A stretch of DNA of 15,092 bases, from the NCBI GenBank assembly GCA_036384495.1, contig DASVMD010000005.1, positions 1 to 15,092 on the forward strand, in the 5' to 3' direction. This DNA is from JAQGHB01 sp036384495. GTDB taxonomy: Bacteria > Patescibacteriota > Saccharimonadia > Saccharimonadales > UBA4665. Positions 5,413-11,594 of the stretch are shown in pieces. The notes below the pieces were generated by a model. That model worked only from the letters and a program-made list of their open reading frames with translations. It searched no databases and was not told the origin of the DNA. The translations under genes and the position numbers were made by a program. Position 1 is the first letter of the stretch. Every line of letters begins with the position of its first letter.

Positions 5413-6684
5413 ATGTCAGAAGTAGTTGGAAATAAGCAAATACATATTATTGGAGGCGGCACATTCGAACCCGTAACCAGCCACCTGGCTATCGCCGCGC
5501 CCGCACGGGGTACTACAGCTCGGCGTCTCGGTGAGTTGACTCGGGAAATGATTCCAGAAATGGACACCAATGTTCATTTGACACAAATGGCCGACCCGAG
5601 TAGTTCGCTTCGCACTTCAGAAGACCTACGCGGCCTTGCAACTGAAATCGTTAATGATTATGCCACTAAGATCGTGTTCATGTCAGCGATGGTTGCCGAT
5701 TTCCAAGGCAAATTGCGAGATGGCGTTAACCCTCAGAGCGGTAAACCCGACTCACGCGAGCCGCATACCATGGACTTGTTGCCAAATCCTAAGATCGTTC
5801 AGATGTTCCGCAAGGAGACTGTCGAAGGCCAAACCCAGCCTCGTAAAGATATTTTCTTAGCTGCGTTCAAAACTACCGTAGGTGCGCCGCCGGACATACA
5901 GTACATGATCGGTCTGAAAGCATTGAAAGAAAATGGTGCGAATCTAGTACTTGCGAATGATACTGAAACTCGCATGAACATGGTTATAGTACCCGAAGAA
6001 AGCGCTTACGGCGTTGGTACGGATCGCGAGAAAGCACTGCGCAAGCTCGTAGAAATTGCCTTTTTGCGGTCACAGCTAACATTTACACGGTCAACTGTCA
6101 TAGGTGGTGAGCTGATTGACATGGATAGTGATGAGGTGTATCCGTCCGCTCGTGCGGTCATTCAGCACCTTATTGACAGTGGTGCCTATAAAGCAATCGA
6201 CAATAAGACGGCCGGCCATTATGCTGTGAAAATTAGTGACAATGAATTTATCACGTCTGTGCGAAAAACTAATTTTAACACCTTCAGAAAGCTGGTACGT
6301 GTAACTACAGACAGGGAAGACCATGTGATCGCCCACGGAGCAACGCCTTCAGTTGGCGGGCAATCACAACGTATCGTTTATGAGCGACATCCCGAAATGG
6401 ACTGCATTGCTCACGCTCACGTACCGTTGCGCTCTGACGCTCCTGATGACATTCCCGTTGTTTCCCAAGAAGCATTTGAGTGTGGCAGCCATCAATGCGG
6501 CCAAAATACTGCCGGAGGCTTAGGCGTGTTCGAGAATGGCTTGATTAAAGCCGTTATGCTCGATAATCATGGCCCTAATATCGTATGGCATCACAGCACA
6601 GATCCTCAGTTGGTCATTGATTTCTTCGATCGAAATTTTGATGCTAGTCAAAAAACTGGCGGCTATGTCGCCGAAGCAGCTTAG
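5413..6684 (+). CDS. CoaB-like (DFP) domain fused to a class II aldolase/adducin domain
   Basis: Predicted 423-aa cytoplasmic two-domain enzyme. Residues 1-220 resemble phosphopantothenoylcysteine synthetase (CoaB): IIGGGTFEPV (12-21) at the GGTxEPID position, MSAMVADF (90-97) like AAVADF, LLPNPKIV (122-129) like LVKNPDIL, FLAAFKTT (148-155), and NLVLANDT (177-184) like LIVANDV. CoaB enzymes activate a carboxylate with a nucleotide and join it to cysteine. Residues about 235-415 form a class II aldolase domain: GHYAVKISDN, then His334-Ala-His336 and Asn385-His386-Gly, which supply the three metal ligands. The catalytic Glu normally found in the PSSE segment is not visible; that stretch reads PSVGGQSQ. 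It lacks a CoaC decarboxylase domain. First gene of a TrmB-controlled block; the downstream ATG follows within 10 bases. Domain calls are firm; the reaction is unknown, and a role in ordinary coenzyme A synthesis seems unlikely. Confidence 0.85.
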   Translation: MSEVVGNKQIHIIGGGTFEPVTSHLAIAAPARGTTARRLGELTREMIPEMDTNVHLTQMADPSSSLRTSEDLRGLATEIVNDYATKIVFMSAMVADFQGKLRDGVNPQSGKPDSREPHTMDLLPNPKIVQMFRKETVEGQTQPRKDIFLAAFKTTVGAPPDIQYMIGLKALKENGANLVLANDTETRMNMVIVPEESAYGVGTDREKALRKLVEIAFLRSQLTFTRSTVIGGELIDMDSDEVYPSARAVIQHLIDSGAYKAIDNKTAGHYAVKISDNEFITSVRKTNFNTFRKLVRVTTDREDHVIAHGATPSVGGQSQRIVYERHPEMDCIAHAHVPLRSDAPDDIPVVSQEAFECGSHQCGQNTAGGLGVFENGLIKAVMLDNHGPNIVWHHSTDPQLVIDFFDRNFDASQKTGGYVAEAA

Positions 6685-6688
6685 GGGG
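6683..6688 (+). promoter_or_regulatory. Shine-Dalgarno site for the second gene of the block
   Basis: AGGGGG overlaps the preceding stop codon and lies 4 bases before ATG 6693 but only 1 base before ATG 6690, so 6693 is the better start. Confidence 0.65.
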
Positions 6689-6692
6689 TATG

Positions 6693-7370
6693 ATGAGCGA
6701 AACCCCTAAGCAATTACCTGGACCTGCTCAACGCGATTTACTCGGCCTTGCAATGAGTCCTTACCCAGATATCGTTGAGGCTTTCGAAGAAGCCTACAGC
6801 CTATCCCCGGAAGAGCGCGAGCAAAGTGACTACAGGAGTGTGCCGCCACGAATGATACAAGTCGGCAACATACTGGTAGCTGCTAGCGTCCAACTAATTC
6901 GATCGGGCACTCGCGAGCAACTTGGCGAGGCCGCAGGAATTATGAGCCGCAGCATTTTACGGGTACATCGAAGAGATCCTGAAGACAATCTAGGCAACCC
7001 CTATAAGGAGGCCAAACGACAGCACAGTGCAGCAGCAGTTACCCTGACCGCTGCCATCGCGGCAAGTAGCCCAGAGGGCGGCTATTCAGTCGTACGCTCA
7101 CATAACGGCTTAGCCGCAAAAATTCTCTGCGCCATTGCGGATGCCCCCGGCGAATTACATTCATGCATTACGCTGCACACCTTTGAAGAAAAAACAGGTA
7201 TTAGCCCTGACTCTGCGCATGGGGCACTCGGCGATCTGGAATGCGCTTCGCTTATTGAATGCATACCGGACGGGGGAACAGCATATTACTTACTCGGTCC
7301 CGCTGCACGCAGTTATGGCAATCCTGAGCTTCTGGTGCTAGCTCGTCACTACGCCGTTGAAGCGGCATAA
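6693..7370 (+). CDS. Hypothetical protein with possible C-terminal winged helix, 225 aa
   Basis: Not recognised by family. It is soluble, with no signal peptide or membrane segment. The N-terminal half (about 1-130) is mostly helical and includes RMIQVGNILVAASVQLI and REQLGEAAGIMSRSILRVHRR. The C-terminal part (about 140-205) reads like a winged helix: GLAAKILCAIADAPGEL, then TFEEKTGISPDSAHGALGDLECASLIECI (helix-turn-helix-like) and a short hairpin TAYYLLGPAARS. It begins 8 bases after the stop of the fusion enzyme with its own ribosome site, so the two are almost certainly co-transcribed and co-regulated. The Met-Met start gives 6690 as an alternative. It could be a DNA-binding accessory regulator or a protein-binding adaptor of the pathway; the sequence does not decide. 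Confidence 0.8.
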   Translation: MSETPKQLPGPAQRDLLGLAMSPYPDIVEAFEEAYSLSPEEREQSDYRSVPPRMIQVGNILVAASVQLIRSGTREQLGEAAGIMSRSILRVHRRDPEDNLGNPYKEAKRQHSAAAVTLTAAIAASSPEGGYSVVRSHNGLAAKILCAIADAPGELHSCITLHTFEEKTGISPDSAHGALGDLECASLIECIPDGGTAYYLLGPAARSYGNPELLVLARHYAVEAA

Positions 7371-7399
7371 GCGCGTTGTGCATTTAACATACAATATTG

Positions 7400-7427
7400 T
7401 TGCGGTGTGCGCCATTGCTGGTATAGT
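7400..7427 (+). promoter_or_regulatory. Possible internal promoter before the nucleotidyltransferase-fold gene
   Basis: TTGCGG (7400-7405), 16-bp spacer, TATAGT (7422-7427). The TTG at 7427 overlaps the -10 and so is unlikely to be a start; a transcript from about 7434 would reach ATG 7469 with a 35-nt leader lacking a clear ribosome site. The 98-base gap from the preceding gene otherwise holds nothing recognisable. Confidence 0.4.
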
Positions 7428-7468
7428 TGAGGGCAACGGGAGCAAATAGCACAGAAACGTACCGATTT

Positions 7469-8566
7469 ATGGGTGTTGTATATTCTGAATTAGCCGTAAA
7501 AACAGGCGCCATACCGGCCGAAAGCGGGCTCGACCACCTGCAAGCAGCACACTTCTTTTTTGACGCCCTCACGGAGCCCGGGGCGCCGACGAGCGATACT
7601 GCCAGGCTTTTGCTGCTGGGTTCGGTGGTTACTGGGCAGTGTAATCGTCGTAGCGATCTCGACTACTTTTTGATACGCCGCCCTCTAGCAGGCGACGCCG
7701 GCATTCACCAAGAGCTGCGCATTCAGGGTGCCATTAGAGCCGTAGATGAGCGCTTCCATGTGCGCTTAGAGGGCAAGCAATTTACCGAGCATGCCATTGC
7801 GTATGGCGGCCACAGCATCGCGAGCCCGCTGTGGTTAAGTCATGCTCTGGACATTCAGGACAACTACCCTCAGTGGGCTCATCGTGCACCAGTTGAGCAG
7901 CTGCGTCCCTACGCCGTCAATCTCGATGGCGATCTCCATAGTCCATATAAGCGCAGTGCTGTAGCACAAGAAATTTACCAGTATTTTGGGCACAAAGTAC
8001 GCATGTTCAGCGAGGCTGGCGAATTTAGCGCCGAGCGCCCTACTGACCTGCATCGGCTGCAACGAGCACTAGAAGCCGGGAAGGCCTACGCCCGAAAAGG
8101 CTTGGCCATTATGGCACTAGAGGGTGCAGCAGTGATCGGTGCCGACGTTACAAGCAAAGCAAGCATGCGAGACCAGTCCGCCCGTCTACTTGAAAAAATC
8201 GATAAAAACGGTAGCATGCAGCGCGCTACCGACCTACTAAACGGCCTCGATGCTGAGTATGGCGAGCTTCTTAATCAAGCTGCCACCAGCGGTGATACTC
8301 GCGCTTACGGCACTTGGCTGAAACAGAACTATTTACCGGCTTGCGCTGCCAGCCTGCGATTATCCCAAGAATATCTTGACTATGTTGATCATCTAACGCT
8401 CTACGATCCGGCAATCACTTTCGAAGAACTCGATAGTGACGACGATGACTGCTCAATCCACGACTCCGGTAGCTGGAGCCTCGACTTGCCCAAAGACTCG
8501 ACGCCCAGCACGCCTATTTTGGTCAATGCCACTCCCGAAATGCTCGACACCCTAATGCGCGTCTAG
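7469..8566 (+). CDS. Nucleotidyltransferase-fold protein (DNA polymerase beta-like), 365 aa
   Basis: Residues about 40-110 carry the nucleotidyltransferase signature: LLLLGSVVTG (47-56) followed by RRSDLDYFLI (60-69), i.e. Gly51-Ser52 and the metal-binding pair Asp63-x-Asp65. The third acidic residue, expected on a later strand, could be Glu101 (HVRLEG) rather than Asp. Residues 110-320 are mostly helical and match no family I know, and the tail (about 325-345) holds an acidic run (DSDDDD). No membrane segment. Enzymes of this fold transfer NMP groups to antibiotics, proteins, sugars or RNA; the acceptor here is unknown. ATG 7469 is preferred over an upstream TTG at 7427, though neither has a good ribosome site, so the start is uncertain. 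It is the last gene of the TrmB-linked block; its stop overlaps the convergent rmuC stop in the tetramer CTAG. Confidence 0.8.
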   Translation: MGVVYSELAVKTGAIPAESGLDHLQAAHFFFDALTEPGAPTSDTARLLLLGSVVTGQCNRRSDLDYFLIRRPLAGDAGIHQELRIQGAIRAVDERFHVRLEGKQFTEHAIAYGGHSIASPLWLSHALDIQDNYPQWAHRAPVEQLRPYAVNLDGDLHSPYKRSAVAQEIYQYFGHKVRMFSEAGEFSAERPTDLHRLQRALEAGKAYARKGLAIMALEGAAVIGADVTSKASMRDQSARLLEKIDKNGSMQRATDLLNGLDAEYGELLNQAATSGDTRAYGTWLKQNYLPACAASLRLSQEYLDYVDHLTLYDPAITFEELDSDDDDCSIHDSGSWSLDLPKDSTPSTPILVNATPEMLDTLMRV

Positions 8567-9627
8567 TCGGTCTCTTGCGTAGGCCTATCTAAAAGTATTG
8601 GCTCAACTGAGGCTGTAGTATCGGCAATCTTGACCACATCTTTGTCAATTTTTTTGAGTTCTTTGTGAGCGGTGTTATAGTGGCCGACCGAGACACCGAG
8701 CGAGTTACCGAGCTTTTGCATGTACGTTTCGTAGGTGGCGATGTGCCTCCCGAGTTCGCCAACGCGTTGTTGGATTTCTTTGGCCTGCTCTTCGATTTGC
8801 AAGCCTCGCAGACCTTGCAACACGGTTTGCAGATACGCCATAAACGATGTTGGGCTCACGATAATCACCTTTTTGTCGCGAAAAGCATACTCGATTAAAT
8901 CACGAGCGCTGGTGTTGGCGGTGCCGACTTTATTGACCAGCAAATCGTAGTAAATCGCCTCCGATGGGATGAACATAAAGGCGAAATCCATGGTGCCCTC
9001 ATTTGGCCGAATGTATTTGGAAGTTTCGTCGATGCGCAATTTGAGGTCGTTTTTGAACTGCTTAATAATTACGTCCTTGGCGGCCTTGTCTTTGGTTTCC
9101 AAAATGCGATTGTAGTTTTCGACGCTAAATTTGCTGTCCACGGGCAACATTTTTTGCTTGTCCAGATACACCACGGCATCGACGATTTCGCCGTCCTTAA
9201 ATTTATGTTGCAGCTTAAAACGATCTGGCGGCAGCACGTTTTCGAGCACTTGCGCCAGCAAATATTCGCCCAGTACGCCACGCTGTTTAGGGTTGCCGAG
9301 CACGTTTTGCAGCACTTTAAGCTCGTCGGTGATACCCATCACCTGCTTGTTGGACTCCTTGAGCTCGGTCAGATTTTTGGTGACATCGGCAATGATTTTG
9401 CTGCTCTCACTAAATTGGATCGCCATGTGTTTTTGACTGGCCGACATCTGTTCGGTCATCTGTTTTTGCATGCCATCTTTAAGCTGAGAAATATCCGTAC
9501 TGAGTCTGAGCAAATCCTGCTTTAGCAGCAACGCGCTTTGATCGTCCGTTAGCTTTGACTGGCCACGTAGTACTATTGCGCCAAGCAGCACGACTAAAAT
9601 CCCGAGCACAATTACCAAAACAATCAT
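8563..9627 (-). CDS. rmuC: RmuC family DNA recombination protein
   Basis: 354-aa protein with an N-terminal membrane helix (about residues 2-20, VLVIVLGILVVLLGAIVL), a coiled-coil region (about 25-105, rich in Lys, Gln, Ser and Glu), and the RmuC nuclease-like core (about 108-330). The core shows the family blocks LGNPKQRGVLGEYLLAQVLE, the acidic and lysine residues of VDAVVYLDKQKMLPVDSKFSVENY (the D-x-K of a restriction-endonuclease-like fold), FMFIPSEAIYYDLL and VIIVSPTSFMAYLQTVLQGL. In E. coli RmuC limits recombination-driven inversions at short repeats; the biochemical activity is presumed nucleolytic. Length is typical of shorter family members. ATG 9627 is set by a -10 hexamer 6 bases upstream. 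It lies downstream of, but is separately promoted from, the L,D-transpeptidase. Confidence 0.95.
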   Translation of the reverse strand: MIVLVIVLGILVVLLGAIVLRGQSKLTDDQSALLLKQDLLRLSTDISQLKDGMQKQMTEQMSASQKHMAIQFSESSKIIADVTKNLTELKESNKQVMGITDELKVLQNVLGNPKQRGVLGEYLLAQVLENVLPPDRFKLQHKFKDGEIVDAVVYLDKQKMLPVDSKFSVENYNRILETKDKAAKDVIIKQFKNDLKLRIDETSKYIRPNEGTMDFAFMFIPSEAIYYDLLVNKVGTANTSARDLIEYAFRDKKVIIVSPTSFMAYLQTVLQGLRGLQIEEQAKEIQQRVGELGRHIATYETYMQKLGNSLGVSVGHYNTAHKELKKIDKDVVKIADTTASVEPILLDRPTQETD

Positions 9628-9633
9628 GCTTAT

Positions 9634-9663
9634 AGTATACGGTATTTAGCTAGTGATAGTCAG
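9634..9663 (-). promoter_or_regulatory. Promoter of rmuC, leaderless geometry
   Basis: -10 TATACT (9639-9634) ends 6 bases before ATG 9627; CTGACT (9663-9658) is a 4/6 -35 with an 18-bp spacer and overlaps the end of the L,D-transpeptidase gene. Confidence 0.65.
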
Positions 9664-10347
9664 CGTGGTGCCAACTTCGGCCCAGTTGTAGAGCCATTTA
9701 CTGGTGGCCAGCGGCAGCTCTACGCAGCCATGCGACCCTTTGTTAGAATTAGGGTCGATATTGCCGAACTCATTCGGGTTGCGCCAGGTGGCGTCGTGGA
9801 AGCCGTAGGTACCATATTGGTTGTTCAAGAACGGCATCCAGTAGGATACCGGATCGCTCCAGCTGCCAGTACTGTCGGCGCCTTTGAGCGTCAGATCGGT
9901 TTGCTTGGCGTAGATGTGGTAGGTGCCGGTGGGCGTTAGGTCGGCGGCCAGTTTTTCCATACCGGTGATCACTGGTGAGTCGTAGACTTGCTTGGCCTGC
10001 TCGCAGACCCACATATGGCGAGCGCTAATGCTAATTGAAATGAACTTGTCCAGATTGTTGCCGGCGCACGGGTTGGGCGCTGGAGTAGCGGTGCTTTGGT
10101 TAGCTGTCGCAGGCGATTTGACCGGTTGCTTAGCATCGGGCCGTTTTTCGGCCACCACATGGCTGCTGGTGCGGTGCCAGGCAAAGGTCACGCCGGCAGC
10201 CACCACGATGAGGAGCAACACCACAACGAGTTTGCTCCATCCCCGTTGGGAGGACTGCGCTTGCGGCGCGTAGCGGCTCGACCGATACGACGCATAGGGG
10301 CGACGTGGTTCGGGCTGAGTATTGTTTGTTTGGAGCGGTCTATGCAT
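9646..10347 (-). CDS. Membrane-anchored L,D-transpeptidase (YkuD domain)
   Basis: 233-aa cell-wall enzyme. Layout: a basic, Pro/Gln/Arg-rich cytoplasmic tail (1-37), one transmembrane helix (about 38-56, SKLVVVLLLIVVAAGVTFAW), a Thr/Pro/Ala-rich extracellular linker (60-92) and a YkuD domain (about 100-233). The domain has the catalytic motif: His184 in YGFHDATW and Ser205-His-Gly-Cys208 in NKGSHGCVELP, with Cys208 the nucleophile. Such enzymes make 3-3 cross-links in peptidoglycan or attach proteins to it. A family N-terminal LysM or PG-binding domain is absent. The N-terminal plan matches that of the 309-aa protein at 3539-4468. It has its own extended -10 promoter. Activity is well supported by the intact catalytic motif. 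Confidence 0.95.
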   Translation of the reverse strand: MHRPLQTNNTQPEPRRPYASYRSSRYAPQAQSSQRGWSKLVVVLLLIVVAAGVTFAWHRTSSHVVAEKRPDAKQPVKSPATANQSTATPAPNPCAGNNLDKFISISISARHMWVCEQAKQVYDSPVITGMEKLAADLTPTGTYHIYAKQTDLTLKGADSTGSWSDPVSYWMPFLNNQYGTYGFHDATWRNPNEFGNIDPNSNKGSHGCVELPLATSKWLYNWAEVGTTLTITS

Positions 10348-10360
10348 AGCAGTAACACTT

Positions 10361-10369
10361 ATTATACCA
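10361..10369 (-). promoter_or_regulatory. Extended -10 promoter of the L,D-transpeptidase gene
   Basis: TGG-TATAAT on the minus strand, the same nonamer as before the 222-aa gene. It ends 13 bases before ATG 10347, so the leader would be about 7 nt with no Shine-Dalgarno site. No -35 is seen. Confidence 0.65.
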
Positions 10370-10377
10370 TTTTGCCT

Positions 10378-11100
10378 TTAGGCGAATCGCGTAACAACGA
10401 AGATGAATGCCGCGCCGAGTATCGTAAAAGCAATGGTGCGGTAGCTGGAATGTTTGCTGTGAGCTTCGGGCAGAATTTCGCTGGCGCCGATGTACAGCAA
10501 GAAACCGGCAAAGAAGCCCAGGTACAACACTAGCAGGTTATCTGAAATGCTAAATAGCAGCGTGCTGGCCGCGCCGAGTATCGGAGCCAAGGCATCGAGA
10601 AATAAAAATATCAGTGCACGACGCGACTTGTTTTTATTGAGCAGTAGCAAATTTACGGTGTTCAGGCCGTCGGTAAAATCATGGGCAATCACGGCAATCG
10701 CCACCGCGATACCAACCGAGTTGCTCGCCTGGAAACCCAGACCGATGCCAATACCGTCCAAAAAGCTATGCCCGATAAGCGCCAGCGCCGAAGCAACACC
10801 CACGTGCGGGTGATGGTGTACTTCGTACTCCTGCTCGTTGGTGTGATGGATCAGAATGCTTTTTTCGATGATATGGAACAGCAAAAAGCCGCAGACCAGG
10901 GCGATCATAGGGGCGGTGGCGTCCATGTTGTCAGGCAGGTTTTTGAAGATTTCTGGCAGTAGATCAAATGCCACGACACCTATCAGTACGCCGGCAGTAT
11001 AGCCCAAAAAGCGGTGCAAACGGTCTTTATTACGGAGGCCCACCAGGCCGCCGATAAGGGTTGAGAAAAAGGCGCTCAGGGCAAGCAGAATTGGAAGCAT
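10378..11100 (-). CDS. ZIP family divalent metal transporter
   Basis: Integral membrane protein of 240 aa with about eight hydrophobic helices, the normal ZIP number. The metal-path helices are seen: helix IV ALIGHSFLDGIGIGLGF with His111, and helix V IAVIAHDFTDGLNTV with His140 and Asp141; the HSFxDG and HDFxDG pairs are the ZIP signature. A His-rich loop (about 85-99: HHTNEQEYEVHHHPH) precedes helix IV and may gather metal. ZIP proteins usually import Zn, Fe or Mn. Divergent from a Fur-family repressor, with interlocked promoters, so metal-dependent control of uptake is likely. The metal itself cannot be read, although the neighbour suggests zinc or iron. Start at ATG 11100 is supported by conservation of a hydrophobic first helix immediately after it. 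Confidence 0.93.
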   Translation of the reverse strand: MLPILLALSAFFSTLIGGLVGLRNKDRLHRFLGYTAGVLIGVVAFDLLPEIFKNLPDNMDATAPMIALVCGFLLFHIIEKSILIHHTNEQEYEVHHHPHVGVASALALIGHSFLDGIGIGLGFQASNSVGIAVAIAVIAHDFTDGLNTVNLLLLNKNKSRRALIFLFLDALAPILGAASTLLFSISDNLLVLYLGFFAGFLLYIGASEILPEAHSKHSSYRTIAFTILGAAFIFVVTRFA

Positions 11101-11106
11101 GTCAGT

Positions 11107-11135
11107 ATAGTAGCGCTCCTGTTTAAAAATTGCAA
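11107..11135 (-). promoter_or_regulatory. Promoter of the ZIP gene
   Basis: -35 TTGCAA (11135-11130), 17-bp spacer, -10 TACTAT (11112-11107), ending 6 bases before ATG 11100. A better-looking TATACT (11109-11104) is only 3 bases from the ATG and would start the transcript inside the gene. Confidence 0.5.
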
Positions 11136-11149
11136 TTTTGTCGCAATTT
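11126..11149. promoter_or_regulatory. Probable Fur-family operator between ZIP and fur genes
   Basis: Two overlapping symmetries: the 14-bp perfect palindrome AAAATTGCAATTTT (11126-11139), and AAATTGC-N9-GCAATTT (11127-11149). A further AATTGC lies at 11158-11162. The site covers the -35 of both divergent promoters, so one bound repressor would silence both. It does not match the classical E. coli Fur box; assignment rests on position and symmetry. Confidence 0.6.
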
Positions 11150-11159
11150 ATGCTAGAAT
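11130..11159 (+). promoter_or_regulatory. Promoter of the Fur-family gene, leaderless geometry
   Basis: -35 TTGCAA (11130-11135, the same bases as the ZIP -35), 18-bp spacer, extended -10 TGC-TAGAAT (11151-11159), ending 6 bases before ATG 11166. Confidence 0.6.
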
Positions 11160-11165
11160 TGCAGC

Positions 11166-11594
11166 ATGAACATCGGTGAAATCCAATTGCAGCAGCACCT
11201 CAAATCACACCGATACAGCCTCACTTCGGCCAGAAAAGTGGTATTTGCTGCCTTGCAAGACGCCGAACCACAGACCATGGCCGCGCTCGTAAAAGCTTGC
11301 GCTGAGCTGGACCGTGCCACGGTGTACCGCACCATTGAGCTGTTTGAGCAGCTCGGTATCGTGCAAAAGCTGCATATCGGCTGGAAATACCGGATTGAGC
11401 TGACCGACACTTTTATGCATCATCATCACCATATGACCTGCACGCACTGTGGGCGGATTATCCCCTTGCCTGAGGATGATGAACTAGAAAGTCGGCTGCG
11501 GGAGCTGGCCACCTTACGCAATTTTGAGCCGCAGGACCACCAAATCGAGATCAGCGGCTTGTGCCAAGCCTGTCAAAAACTCAGCGCTGTTTAG
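11166..11594 (+). CDS. Fur family metal-responsive repressor
   Basis: 142-aa metalloregulator, the usual family length. N-terminal winged helix (about 1-80) with LTSARKVVFAALQD and the recognition helix DRATVYRTIELFEQLGIV (49-66). The C-terminal dimer domain has the metal sites: a run His85-His89 followed by Met-Thr-Cys92-Thr-His-Cys95, and a second pair Cys133-x-x-Cys136, together forming the structural Zn(Cys)4 site of Fur/Zur/PerR proteins. Binding regulatory metal lets the dimer bind DNA. Divergent from the ZIP importer with a symmetric site between them, so it probably represses both. Which metal is sensed (Zn, Fe or Mn) cannot be told from the sequence; the pairing with ZIP favours a Zur-like role. 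The last 14 bases overlap the convergent DUF475 gene. Confidence 0.93.
   Translation: MNIGEIQLQQHLKSHRYSLTSARKVVFAALQDAEPQTMAALVKACAELDRATVYRTIELFEQLGIVQKLHIGWKYRIELTDTFMHHHHHMTCTHCGRIIPLPEDDELESRLRELATLRNFEPQDHQIEISGLCQACQKLSAV

Noticed and set aside
7427..7468. TTG 7427 as start of the nucleotidyltransferase-fold gene
   Set aside because: No ribosome site, and it overlaps a -10-like hexamer; the added 14 residues show no family feature. ATG 7469 is preferred though not certain.
9154..9525. 123-aa open frame opposite rmuC
   Set aside because: Antisense shadow of the RmuC core, without ribosome site or domain.
10801..10860. His-rich stretch in the ZIP gene as a separate small metal-binding protein
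   Set aside because: It is the in-frame loop before helix IV, common in ZIP transporters.
11418..11432. Run of five His codons in the Fur-family gene as a cloning tag
   Set aside because: It sits at the conserved metal-binding position just before the first CxxC of the family, so it is natural.
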